Source: Opitutia bacterium UBA7441
GTDB lineage: Bacteria > Verrucomicrobiota > Verrucomicrobiia > Opitutales > Coraliomargaritaceae
Reading direction: 5' to 3'
Assembly: GCA_002480015.1 (NCBI GenBank)
Contig: DLQD01000121.1
Coordinates: 1 to 29,964 of the forward strand
DNA: 29,964 bases
Part shown: piece by piece, positions 17,330 through 24,202 of the stretch
How the letters are laid out: each line of letters opens with the position of its first letter
Position numbering within the stretch: the first letter of the stretch is position 1
Translations under genes and position numbers: made by a program
The notes under the pieces: model-generated
What the model saw: only the letters and a program-made list of their open reading frames with translations
What the model was told of the DNA's origin: nothing
Database searches by the model: none

Positions 17330-17343
17330 AAGAAACAATTCTT
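17330..17343. promoter_or_regulatory. Putative operator AAGAAACAATTCTT upstream of a PEP-CTERM gene
   Basis: An exact AAGAA-N4-TTCTT palindrome lies 38 bp before the minus-strand ATG at 17291. On the minus strand, TTGTTG (17360-17355) lies 11 bp upstream of it, matching the hexamer-palindrome spacing at the other sites. Read on minus it is identical to the plus-strand copy at 24071. Confidence 0.66.
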
Positions 17344-17400
17344 TATGAGTAAAGCAACAATTCGTGTTTCATGTTTGTTTTTAGGTTTTATTTACTGGGT

Positions 17401-17432
17401 GTCCTCTATCGATTCTGTCCTCTATCGATTCT
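17401..17432. repeat. 16-bp perfect tandem duplication (GTCCTCTATCGATTCT x2)
   Basis: Two identical adjacent 16-bp copies occupy 17401-17416 and 17417-17432, directly left of the 79-bp hairpin array. Each contains ATCGATTCT, which is 9 bases of the operator version seen at 22373, but the left half-site AAGAA is absent. Confidence 0.85.
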
Positions 17433-17435
17433 GTC

Positions 17436-17850
17436 TAGGGCGGGACGCCCTGCGCGTCGGAGTCGTCACTTTTGCACTGTCTAGGGCGGGACGCCCTAGT
17501 TCTTTTAGGTGAGGCAGGGCGTCCCGCCCTGCGCGTCGGAGTCGTTGCTTTTGCACTGTCTAGGGCGGGACGCCATAGTTCCTTTAGAGGAAGCAGGGCG
17601 TCCCGCCCTGCAGCGTTGGAGTCGTAACTATGCACTGCCTAGGGCAAGATGCCCTAGTTCCTTTAGGGGAGGCAGGGCGTCCCGCCCTGCGCGTCGGAGT
17701 CGTTGCTTTTGCACTGTCTAGGGCAGGATGCCCTAGTTCCTTTAGAGGAGGCAGGGCGTCCCGCCCTGCGCGTTGGAGTCGTCACTTTTGCACTGTCCAG
17801 GGCATCCTGCCCTAGTTCCTTTAGAGGAAGCAGGGCGTCCCGCCCTGCAG
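17436..17850. repeat. 79-bp tandem array of GC-rich inverted-repeat units
   Basis: Right arms CAGGGCGTCCCGCCCTG start at 17515, 17594, 17673, 17752 and 17831, exactly 79 bp apart. Left arms of form AGGGC-N5-GCCCT start at 17483, 17562, 17641, 17720 and 17799. A partial unit begins at 17436. Within a unit the two arms are about 32 bp apart and, in the first full copy, perfectly complementary over 15 bp. Each arm is also a small palindrome with a 5-nt loop. The right arm is invariant, while the left loop varies (GGGAC, GGGAC, AAGAT, AGGAT, ATCCT). It fills most of the 649-bp gap between two PEP-CTERM genes. Open frames across it are low-complexity artefacts. Function is unknown. Confidence 0.9.
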
Positions 17851-17884
17851 CGTATAGAACAAAGCAGTTGGCGCGCTCATTGCA

Positions 17885-17919
17885 TAAAAAAGCCCGCCGT
17901 GCGAACACGACGGGCTTTA
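17885..17919 (-). terminator. Rho-independent terminator of the beta-strand-repeat PEP-CTERM gene
   Basis: A strong stem (AAAGCCCG paired with CGGGCTTT, with CGTG/CACG below the loop) lies 22 bp after the stop of the minus-strand gene. It runs into a TTTTTT tract on that strand. Its sequence closely resembles the terminator at 16359-16391. Confidence 0.85.
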
Positions 17920-17940
17920 CCCTAATAACTTTAAAATTAT

Positions 17941-19233
17941 TTATGAGCGACGGCGAACCATGACCCATGAGAGAGCGAGGAGGCCACCGAGCAGTGCGTA
18001 GCTTGAAGGCTCAGGCACGACGGTTAGGAGACCGGTGCTTTGACTGAACTCATAGATACCACTTGTCCATACCCCGCTGTCTCCAGTGAAACCAGCTACG
18101 CTGAAGTTTGAGCCGAAGGTTGTATTGGCCAGAAGATCAGCCTGAATGATTGTCCATTCATCCGTTAAGCCTGAACCGGCAGCTGCCAGATCGAAGTTAA
18201 AGATACCGTCTAAGTCTAAGCTACCAATAGCCGCTCCGACAATACCGTTATTTACACCAGAAGCACCAATTTCAAATGTAAGTTCACCAGTTGAAGCGAG
18301 GAAGATAGTGCCATTATTTTGGTTATCTAGATCGCCTGTAAAGGTGTTTGCACCGGAAAGGGTGATGTCGCCGTTACCTGTTTTACGCAAATCGCCAGTG
18401 CCAGAAATGACACCGCTGAACGTTGCGTTAGCGGAAGCGTTACCGACTGAAATGGTGCCGCCGCCGTTGTTGAGTGTGAAATTGTTAGTGATCGTCTCAG
18501 TCAAAACAGTACCAGTTGTGCCGATAATCAGCGTCGAATCTGCTGTAGTTGCACCACTTAGAGTGATTGCGCCTGTGCTGAGAGCGCTATTTGCGCCTTT
18601 AGTGTCGGACATAAACACACGGACAGAACCGTTTTGAATTTCAAGGCCACCACCGAAGGTATTACCAGTTGTAGGATCTGTATCTGTAGTCGCATTGGCT
18701 GGGCGAAGCTCTACGATGCCGCCGCCGCTTAAGGTAATTTTGTTGGAGCCAGTGCCATCTTTAATCTCTGAGTTAATACGGAAAACTCCTGAGCCATTGT
18801 GCACGATATCTAGGTCGTTATTTAGAATAACATCGCCATTGCCTCCCGCGTCGAAAGTAGCACCCTCTGCCCATGTGATGAGCTTGTTTACATTGATGGT
18901 CACAGTTGAGTTACCGCTATCGGCTTCGAAGGTAAGGTCACGTGAAATACCACCACCTGATGCCATATTCATCGTGTGCCCTGTAGAAGGAAATGATGTG
19001 TATGTGAGTGATCGAATGGTACGGTTAGCACCTAGGAAATTCGAGGCTGTATCAGTGCCGCCGTCATAAACAATATCAAGCTCGTTGCCAAAGGTGATGG
19101 TGTTGTCGGCCCAGTTTAATGCTGCGCCCCATGCGTTGTTTGATGCGTCTCCGCCGTCCCATGTTTCTGTCACGGCTTGTGCTTGATAGCTTGAGGCTAG
19201 GAGTGAGATGATAAGTAAGTTTTGTACTTTCAT
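17941..19233 (-). CDS. Autotransporter-associated beta-strand repeat protein with PEP-CTERM tail
   Basis: The ATG at 19233 is preferred over an upstream in-frame TTG because it starts a normal signal peptide, MKVQNLLIISLLASSYQAQA; this gives 430 residues. The body opens ETWDGGDASNNAWGAALNW, typical of verrucomicrobial passenger-like proteins. It continues as a beta-helix-like chain with a clear autotransporter-associated repeat (GTGDLRKTGNGDITLSGAN). The C-terminus has VVPEPS, a hydrophobic helix and RRRS, an exosortase PEP-CTERM signal. It is likely a surface or matrix protein exported under control of two adjacent operator-like palindromes 39 bp upstream. It has its own terminator 22 bp downstream. 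No catalytic motif is visible; adhesion or glycan capture is inference. Confidence 0.92.
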   Translation of the reverse strand: MKVQNLLIISLLASSYQAQAVTETWDGGDASNNAWGAALNWADNTITFGNELDIVYDGGTDTASNFLGANRTIRSLTYTSFPSTGHTMNMASGGGISRDLTFEADSGNSTVTINVNKLITWAEGATFDAGGNGDVILNNDLDIVHNGSGVFRINSEIKDGTGSNKITLSGGGIVELRPANATTDTDPTTGNTFGGGLEIQNGSVRVFMSDTKGANSALSTGAITLSGATTADSTLIIGTTGTVLTETITNNFTLNNGGGTISVGNASANATFSGVISGTGDLRKTGNGDITLSGANTFTGDLDNQNNGTIFLASTGELTFEIGASGVNNGIVGAAIGSLDLDGIFNFDLAAAGSGLTDEWTIIQADLLANTTFGSNFSVAGFTGDSGVWTSGIYEFSQSTGLLTVVPEPSSYALLGGLLALSWVMVRRRS

Positions 19234-19272
19234 AGGGTATGTGTTTTGTTGTGATTTACTAAGAGACAATTT

Positions 19273-19315
19273 AAGAATTCTTTCTTAAGAATCTATTCCT
19301 ATGAACTTTTGTCAA
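19273..19315 (-). promoter_or_regulatory. Tandem operator pair with TTGACA upstream of a PEP-CTERM gene
   Basis: Two 14-bp palindrome sites abut without a gap. One is the exact motif AAGAATTCTTTCTT (19273-19286) and the other a near-match AAGAATCTATTCCT (19287-19300, one mismatch in the half-sites). On the minus strand TTGACA (19315-19310) precedes the pair by 9 bp, the same spacing as at 10132-10160. This is the only doubled site in the window. Confidence 0.66.
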
Positions 19316-19420
19316 TAGGATATTTAAAAAAAATGAGCGGAGTTTTTCTATAAGGAATGGCTATGTTGAATAGGGATTGTATAAGGGTGACTTGAGTTTG
19401 AGTAGGTGTTGATGGACCTT

Positions 19421-19505
19421 CTAGGGCAGGATGCCCTCGTTCCTTTATGGGAGGTAGGGCGGTGCCGCCCAGCAGTGTCGGCGTCGAGGCTTGTGCACCG
19501 ACTTG
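19421..19505. repeat. Degenerate solitary copy of the 79-bp hairpin unit
   Basis: The left arm AGGGCAGGATGCCCT (19423-19437) is identical to that of the fourth array unit. It is followed by CGTTCCTTTATGGGAGG and a diverged right arm, then GTGTCGGCGTCGAGGC and TTGTGCAC, matching the array's spacer. It lies just after the stop of the large minus-strand sulfatase. No other structure is evident in 19316-19420. Confidence 0.75.
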
Positions 19506-19516
19506 GGAGGGAAACA

Positions 19517-22351
19517 CTAGTTCGTTCTTATTTCGAAATTATCGAAAACTCCGTTGGCGGACGACCATGTGGTGATGCCGAATCCGCTGGCTGCGGGTAT
19601 GGGCTCTCCTAGATCGAAGTTATCTTGGGAGAAATAAACGCTGCCGTCCGGATTGAAAATACGTAGATTGACCCGTGCGCTGCCTTTTGCGCCGCTGACT
19701 TCGATTCTGAAGAAGTCGCTTGGGGCGGCATCGAAACCATTCGGGTAATTGTTGCGATCCGTCACCTGTAACAGCCAGCTTCCAGCGGTGGCACCGCTAT
19801 CGCTCATTTTTCTTAGGTGAACATCCTTGTCGACACCTCCGGGGCTGGAGCGTCCATCTGCTAGTAGGAATTGCCAGTAGCTATATTCTAAGTCGGGCTC
19901 TTGCTGGATGCCGAATGCGACGCCGACGCCGACGCCTGCTGCGGAGAATCCGACGTCGGCGGATACAGTAAAAGGCTCACCCGTTGCGAGGATGGTTGCT
20001 GAGTTGAATTGAGCTAAGGGAGCTCCGCCAGCGGGAGACTCGATGGTGCCTGATGCGATGTTAAAATCTGCGGAGCTGTTGCCGTATATGAGCGTCGTCC
20101 AGTTGGCAGAACTTGTGAGACCACCGCTGCCAGTGTTGAAGTTGTCAGTTTCGACGGTAGGCGTTACCGTGCCGGGCAGTGGGACGTAGCGCTCGGTGCG
20201 ACGTGTCAACTCAGCAGGGTTAGCGTTGTAATCCTCAGTGTGGATGCGCCACTGCGCTAGCTCGCTGCGAAGAGTCGCTTTAATCGCCGTATAGGCGGGG
20301 TTGTTGGCCAGATTTTGAGTGCACCACAGGTCTGCATTGAGGTCGTAGAGTTCTTCTTCGGGGAGGTCGCCTTCGAGTATCTGGCGGAGCAACTCATATT
20401 GCGGGGTGGTGTTGTCGGCTTTGATCGCGTCGAAGCTGCGATTGTACCACGGGCTGGCGCTGGTGTATTGGTCGGCGTTCAGCGCGGCTTGTGGGAAGTC
20501 GTAGCTGGTCGGGCCGCCGCTATTGTTGGTCGCGTCCACTTGCCGGATATTGCGGACATAGTAATAGTGGCCATCGGTGACGCCGCGGGCGTCGTATTTT
20601 TCGTGGGTGGCAGTAAGGATGGTGGATCGGTCGGCAAAGCTGGAATCGCCGGCCAATATCGGAAGTAGTGATTTCCCCTTGAGCGAGGGCATCTGCGCGA
20701 TGTTGGCAAAGTCTAGAAAGGTGGGCATCAAGTCCAAATGACTGACGGGCGCGGTGATGGTGCGGCCACCACTGACACCGGGGCCGTCGATCAGGAGTGG
20801 AATCTGTAGGCCGTAAATACTCTGCTTGATGCGGGAGAGGCCATTGCCGTGGTCGCTGGTGAAGACAATGAGCGTCTCGCCCGCAATACCGTTGGCGATG
20901 AGTGCGTCGCGGGCAGCGGCATAGTGGCCGTCGATGATTTCGATCGCGCCGTAGTAGTCGGCGAAGTCTTGCCGCACGGCTGGGACGTCGGGAAAACTGT
21001 TGGGCACGACAACAGTGTTGGCGTCGACATTCGTCACGCCGCCGTCGCCGAGGAGACCGCCTTCCGGATCCCATAGGCCATTATTGATGGCGATCGTGCG
21101 AAAAGGGAGGTGGGGTGCTGCCACGTTGAGACAAAGAAAGAAGGGGCGGTCGCCTGCTTCGGCCACGGTTTGGTTGATGTAGCTGGTGACATCGGCGGGG
21201 ACTTTGGGGTAAGAGACACCCTCGCCAAAGCCTTCGTGGTAGGGGAACTTGCGCACGGGCTGGACGTGGGATTTGGAAGAGATGGCAGTAAACCAGCCGC
21301 GGTCGCGGAGGACTTCGATCAGGGTGGGGAGGTCTTCATGGACGCCACCGAGTCCTAGTTTGGAGGGATCGCCGAGGAGTGGAAAATCAGTGCCGTAATT
21401 GGTCACATTACGATAAGCGCTATTTTCGTGTGGATACGTGCCGGTGAACAGTGCCATCTTGCTTGGGCTACAGACGGGAGAGAGGGCAAAAGTCCGTGTA
21501 AAGTTGACCCCTGCCGTGGCAAGCGCATCCAGGTGCGGAGTGTCCAGGCCAGCTGTTCCAAGCACGCCTAGATCCGGGCTTTGATCTTCCGTCATGAAAA
21601 AGAGAATGTTGCGCAGCGGGGCGACGGGCGAAGTGCCGAGGGCATATTCGTTGCCGTCGTTGACCGTATCACCGTCGAAGTCACTGCTCGCACTAATGTC
21701 GCTTAGATCGGTAAATGCATCGCTGGGATCACTAAGAATGCACCACTGCTCCCAGTCGTCGGGGAGTGTGTCGCTATCGCTATCTGTCCAAGCCAGAGGA
21801 TCTAGCCCGAGACTAAACTCGATATCGTCCGGAACTTTGTCGCCGTCGCTATCCCAGTTCTCGGGATCGGTGCCGAGTTCGTGCTCTTCGCGATTGGTCA
21901 GTGCGTCCGTATCTGAGTTGAGGGATCGCTCTGTTTTGAGGCGATAAAAGTTTTTTGGTGTTAAGCTCGCGGTCAGTAATTTTTGGTCATCGGCACCAAC
22001 GAAACTGCTGGGCTCTCGCTCCCATTCGATGAGGTTACTACTCTTCCAAACACGGTAGCGTAGACCCAGTGCTTGTTGCCAGTTGAAGCTCACATCGCTT
22101 GAGTTGACGGTGAAATTTTCAAGTCTTAGGCGTGAGCTTGGGTCATCCGGATCGTTCCAAGCGAGTCCCTCTGTTAGGTTGTTGTCGCCGTCGCTATCAT
22201 CGTCTGCAGTGAGGTCGGCTGCGGCTGCAGGGTGAAGGGATTCCCATACATCGCTGACGCCGTTCTCGTTGAGATCGAGCGCATGAATGCTGGTGCAGAG
22301 CCCTACTAGAATGAATGGAAATAGAAAAAGAGGGGAGTGTTTTGCTTGCAT
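19517..22351 (-). CDS. Multidomain secreted sulfatase: TSP3-like calcium repeats, S1 domain (CSPSK signature), C-terminal beta-sandwich
   Basis: This 944-residue product has a signal peptide ending about SIHA. Residues about 27-240 hold Asp-rich thrombospondin type-3-like calcium repeats (DSDGDKVPDDIEF, DSDSDTLPDDWEQW, DFDGDTVNDGNEYALG) around a short beta domain (LRYRVWKSSNLIEWERE). The sulfatase domain starts near residue 248 (NILFFMTEDQSPDLG) and resembles the SGSH-like sulfatase at 12716. Its signature is CSPSKMALFTG: Cys294 is present, but the Arg of CxPxR is Lys298 (codon AAG). SSKSHVQP, AAPHLPFR and FTSDHGNG keep other active-site residues. Residues about 730-944 form a jelly-roll-like module (ETDNFNTGSGGLTSSANW to FDNFEIRTN), probably carbohydrate binding. 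It has its own operator-promoter and a hairpin repeat downstream. Whether the Lys form is matured and active is open. Confidence 0.9.
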   Translation of the reverse strand: MQAKHSPLFLFPFILVGLCTSIHALDLNENGVSDVWESLHPAAAADLTADDDSDGDNNLTEGLAWNDPDDPSSRLRLENFTVNSSDVSFNWQQALGLRYRVWKSSNLIEWEREPSSFVGADDQKLLTASLTPKNFYRLKTERSLNSDTDALTNREEHELGTDPENWDSDGDKVPDDIEFSLGLDPLAWTDSDSDTLPDDWEQWCILSDPSDAFTDLSDISASSDFDGDTVNDGNEYALGTSPVAPLRNILFFMTEDQSPDLGVLGTAGLDTPHLDALATAGVNFTRTFALSPVCSPSKMALFTGTYPHENSAYRNVTNYGTDFPLLGDPSKLGLGGVHEDLPTLIEVLRDRGWFTAISSKSHVQPVRKFPYHEGFGEGVSYPKVPADVTSYINQTVAEAGDRPFFLCLNVAAPHLPFRTIAINNGLWDPEGGLLGDGGVTNVDANTVVVPNSFPDVPAVRQDFADYYGAIEIIDGHYAAARDALIANGIAGETLIVFTSDHGNGLSRIKQSIYGLQIPLLIDGPGVSGGRTITAPVSHLDLMPTFLDFANIAQMPSLKGKSLLPILAGDSSFADRSTILTATHEKYDARGVTDGHYYYVRNIRQVDATNNSGGPTSYDFPQAALNADQYTSASPWYNRSFDAIKADNTTPQYELLRQILEGDLPEEELYDLNADLWCTQNLANNPAYTAIKATLRSELAQWRIHTEDYNANPAELTRRTERYVPLPGTVTPTVETDNFNTGSGGLTSSANWTTLIYGNSSADFNIASGTIESPAGGAPLAQFNSATILATGEPFTVSADVGFSAAGVGVGVAFGIQQEPDLEYSYWQFLLADGRSSPGGVDKDVHLRKMSDSGATAGSWLLQVTDRNNYPNGFDAAPSDFFRIEVSGAKGSARVNLRIFNPDGSVYFSQDNFDLGEPIPAASGFGITTWSSANGVFDNFEIRTN

Positions 22352-22370
22352 AATGAGCGGCTAGGTCCCT

Positions 22371-22407
22371 AAAAGAATCGATTCTTTTATGTATGTCAAG
22401 CTGTCAA
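22371..22407 (-). promoter_or_regulatory. Best palindromic operator (AAAAGAATCGATTCTTTT) with upstream TTGACA pair
   Basis: An 18-bp perfect palindrome (22371-22388) contains the core AAGAATCGATTCTT (22373-22386), 21 bp before the ATG at 22351. On the minus strand two TTGACA hexamers lie upstream (22399-22394 and 22407-22402), the nearer 7 bp from the core. This is the most symmetrical copy of the recurring motif. The rest of the 111-bp gap shows nothing notable. Confidence 0.72.
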
Positions 22408-22462
22408 GTTTTATCGCCCGTGCTGTCTAGCTGTAGTTCTGAATAGTCAAGTTGGCTGGCCG

Positions 22463-24070
22463 CTATGGCATCGCCGTCGGCAGGTAGGGAACGCCGCCTT
22501 CACGGTCGTCGCGTAGGTCAGCAGGAGGGGTGGGGTTGCGAAATTCAGAGTAGGGTTTGCCATAGGCACCCAGCCACCAGTTTTCCCATTGTGCGGAGAG
22601 TTTTTGAACTTTCTCGGGATGTTGCTCGGTCAGGTCGTTTGTTTCGCTGCGATCTTCTGCGAGGTTGTAGAGCTCCCAGGCTTTATTGTCGACCGCAGTG
22701 AGCTTCCAGTCGCCAGAACGAATCGCACGATGGTCGAAGAGTTGGAAGTAGAGGTTTTCATGCGGCACACGTTCTTTGCCTTCCAGTATGGGGAGGAGGC
22801 TCTTACCGGGTAGTGGGGGTAGGTTTTTACCTTTACCGGCCGCAGCATAGTCGCCACCGGCCAACTCTAGAAAGGTCGGCATGAGGTCGATAATATGAGC
22901 TGCTTGGTCGGTGATGGAGCCAGGTTCGGCCACACGCCCGGGCCACCAAGCAATAAATGGGGTGCTGATCCCACCCTCGTGCTGGTTGCGCTTGTAGAGG
23001 CGCAGGGGGGTATTGCTGACGTTGGCCCAGGCCATTCCGATCTCCCAGTTGGAGCCCTGATCGCCGGGGAGTTTGCCGTTTTGCAGCATCACCTTGTCAG
23101 TGCGGGCATAAGGCGAGGCGCCATTATCACTCATGAAAATCACCAGCAGGTTCTTATCGAGTCCACATTCGGAGAGTGTCCTGAAAAGGCGCGCCAGATT
23201 CTGGTCGAGGCGATCAATCATGGCGGCGTAGGTGGCCATACGAAGGTCTTCGAGTTCCTTTTGCTTGGGAGAGAGCGAGTCCCAGTCTGGGATGTTGTTG
23301 GGTTTTGCTGAGAGCTTCGCTTCGAGACCAATGATACCTAATTCCTGCATACGGGCGAAGCGTTGCTTTCTGAAGTGTTCCCATCCGGCCATGTATTTGC
23401 CCTGGTATTTATCGATATCCTCCTTGGGGGCTTGAAGTGGGTTGTGCGGCGCGTTGTAGGCTAGATACATGAAGTAAGGCTTGTCCTGCTTTTTGGTTTT
23501 GAGATCGGTGATGAACTCGATCGCGCGATTGGTGATGCCGTCCGTCACGTAATAATTCGGATCCTTTGGTTGGAATGTATGACGGCCGTATTGAAAGGAT
23601 TGATCCAAGGGCGGAAAAAATGCGCTGGCGCCGCTAAGGTGCCCGAAGAAGCGATCGAAGCCGCGGTCTTTCGGGTGTCCGTTGAGGTGCCACTTACCGA
23701 GCGCAAATGTGGCATAGCCAGATGCCCGCATCACCTCGCCGAGCGTCGCGCCGCGCTGCACGCCCAATCCAGTGACCGGCCAATAGTGCCCAGACATAAT
23801 CGTGGCGCGGGAGGGCTCACACTTAGATGCGTTGTAGAATTGGCTAAAGCGGATGCCTTCGTGAGCGAGCCGGTCTAGCGTAGGCGTGTCGATCTCGCCG
23901 CCGTAGCTACCTAGATCGGAGTAGCCCATGTCGTCGACCAGAATGTAGAGGATGTCGGGTCGCTCAGCTGCGTGGCCAAGCAGTGTTGCCGCAGTGAATA
24001 GAAGTGCAGCCTGAATGCTTTGCTTGAACGATTGAAGACCTAGGGTGGGGGGTGAAAAAAAGATGAACAT
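22463..24070 (-). CDS. Secreted S1-family sulfatase, arylsulfatase type (CEPSR signature)
   Basis: This 535-residue product starts at the only suitable ATG (24070). Its N-terminal 12 residues are followed by a signal-like segment (SIQAALLFTAATLLGHAA). The fold begins PDILYILVDDMGYSDLG. The signature is CEPSRATIMSG with Cys84. ALGKWHLNG, APHNPLQAPKEDIDKYQG and FMSDNGAS complete the active site, all canonical. The APKEDIDKYQGKYMAGW region parallels the sulfatase at 14161, so the two belong to the same arylsulfatase-like branch. Here the signature Pro and Arg are both intact. Length is usual for the family, with no added C-terminal module. Its ATG abuts an AAGAA-N4-TTCTT site in the divergent region shared with the GH106-like gene, which implies a very short leader. 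Substrate is unknown; a sulfated oligosaccharide is inferred. Confidence 0.94.
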   Translation of the reverse strand: MFIFFSPPTLGLQSFKQSIQAALLFTAATLLGHAAERPDILYILVDDMGYSDLGSYGGEIDTPTLDRLAHEGIRFSQFYNASKCEPSRATIMSGHYWPVTGLGVQRGATLGEVMRASGYATFALGKWHLNGHPKDRGFDRFFGHLSGASAFFPPLDQSFQYGRHTFQPKDPNYYVTDGITNRAIEFITDLKTKKQDKPYFMYLAYNAPHNPLQAPKEDIDKYQGKYMAGWEHFRKQRFARMQELGIIGLEAKLSAKPNNIPDWDSLSPKQKELEDLRMATYAAMIDRLDQNLARLFRTLSECGLDKNLLVIFMSDNGASPYARTDKVMLQNGKLPGDQGSNWEIGMAWANVSNTPLRLYKRNQHEGGISTPFIAWWPGRVAEPGSITDQAAHIIDLMPTFLELAGGDYAAAGKGKNLPPLPGKSLLPILEGKERVPHENLYFQLFDHRAIRSGDWKLTAVDNKAWELYNLAEDRSETNDLTEQHPEKVQKLSAQWENWWLGAYGKPYSEFRNPTPPADLRDDREGGVPYLPTAMP

Positions 24071-24121
24071 AAGAATTGTTTCTTGTTATTGGCTTGACCC
24101 GAAATTCGTCAAATCTAATTA
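24071..24121. promoter_or_regulatory. Divergent promoter region with operator AAGAATTGTTTCTT
   Basis: An exact AAGAA-N4-TTCTT palindrome (24071-24084) touches the minus-strand ATG at 24070. On minus, TTGACG (24112-24107) with a 16-bp spacer leads to AATAAC, placing the palindrome over the expected transcription start. On plus, TTGACC (24094-24099) with a 16-bp spacer leads to TAATTA (24116-24121), with the palindrome 9 bp upstream of the -35. One site could therefore control both directions. Confidence 0.62.
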
Positions 24122-24202
24122 TTTTTTTGAATGGGCCATCTTCGCAACAAGCATTTACCTCCTCTCACGCAGCCTAGCCAACAGTCGGTTGAAAGTGACT
24201 TT

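Noticed and set aside
17436..17850. CRISPR array
   Set aside because: The whole 79-bp unit is repeated, with no unique spacers between short constant repeats, and no cas genes are present.
17436..17850. Integron attC site cluster
   Set aside because: There are no gene cassettes between units, no GTTRRRY core pattern was seen and no integrase is present.
17435..17968. Several open frames of 60-100 codons on both strands across the 79-bp array
   Set aside because: They simply translate the tandem repeat (recurring GRDALVPLEEAGRPAL-like strings) and have no independent coding signal.
24131..24202. Upstream ATG start for the GH106-like gene
   Set aside because: It is not excluded, but it lies about 10 bp after the predicted -10 element and adds 24 residues without features before the family-like N-terminus; the ATG at 24203 was preferred.
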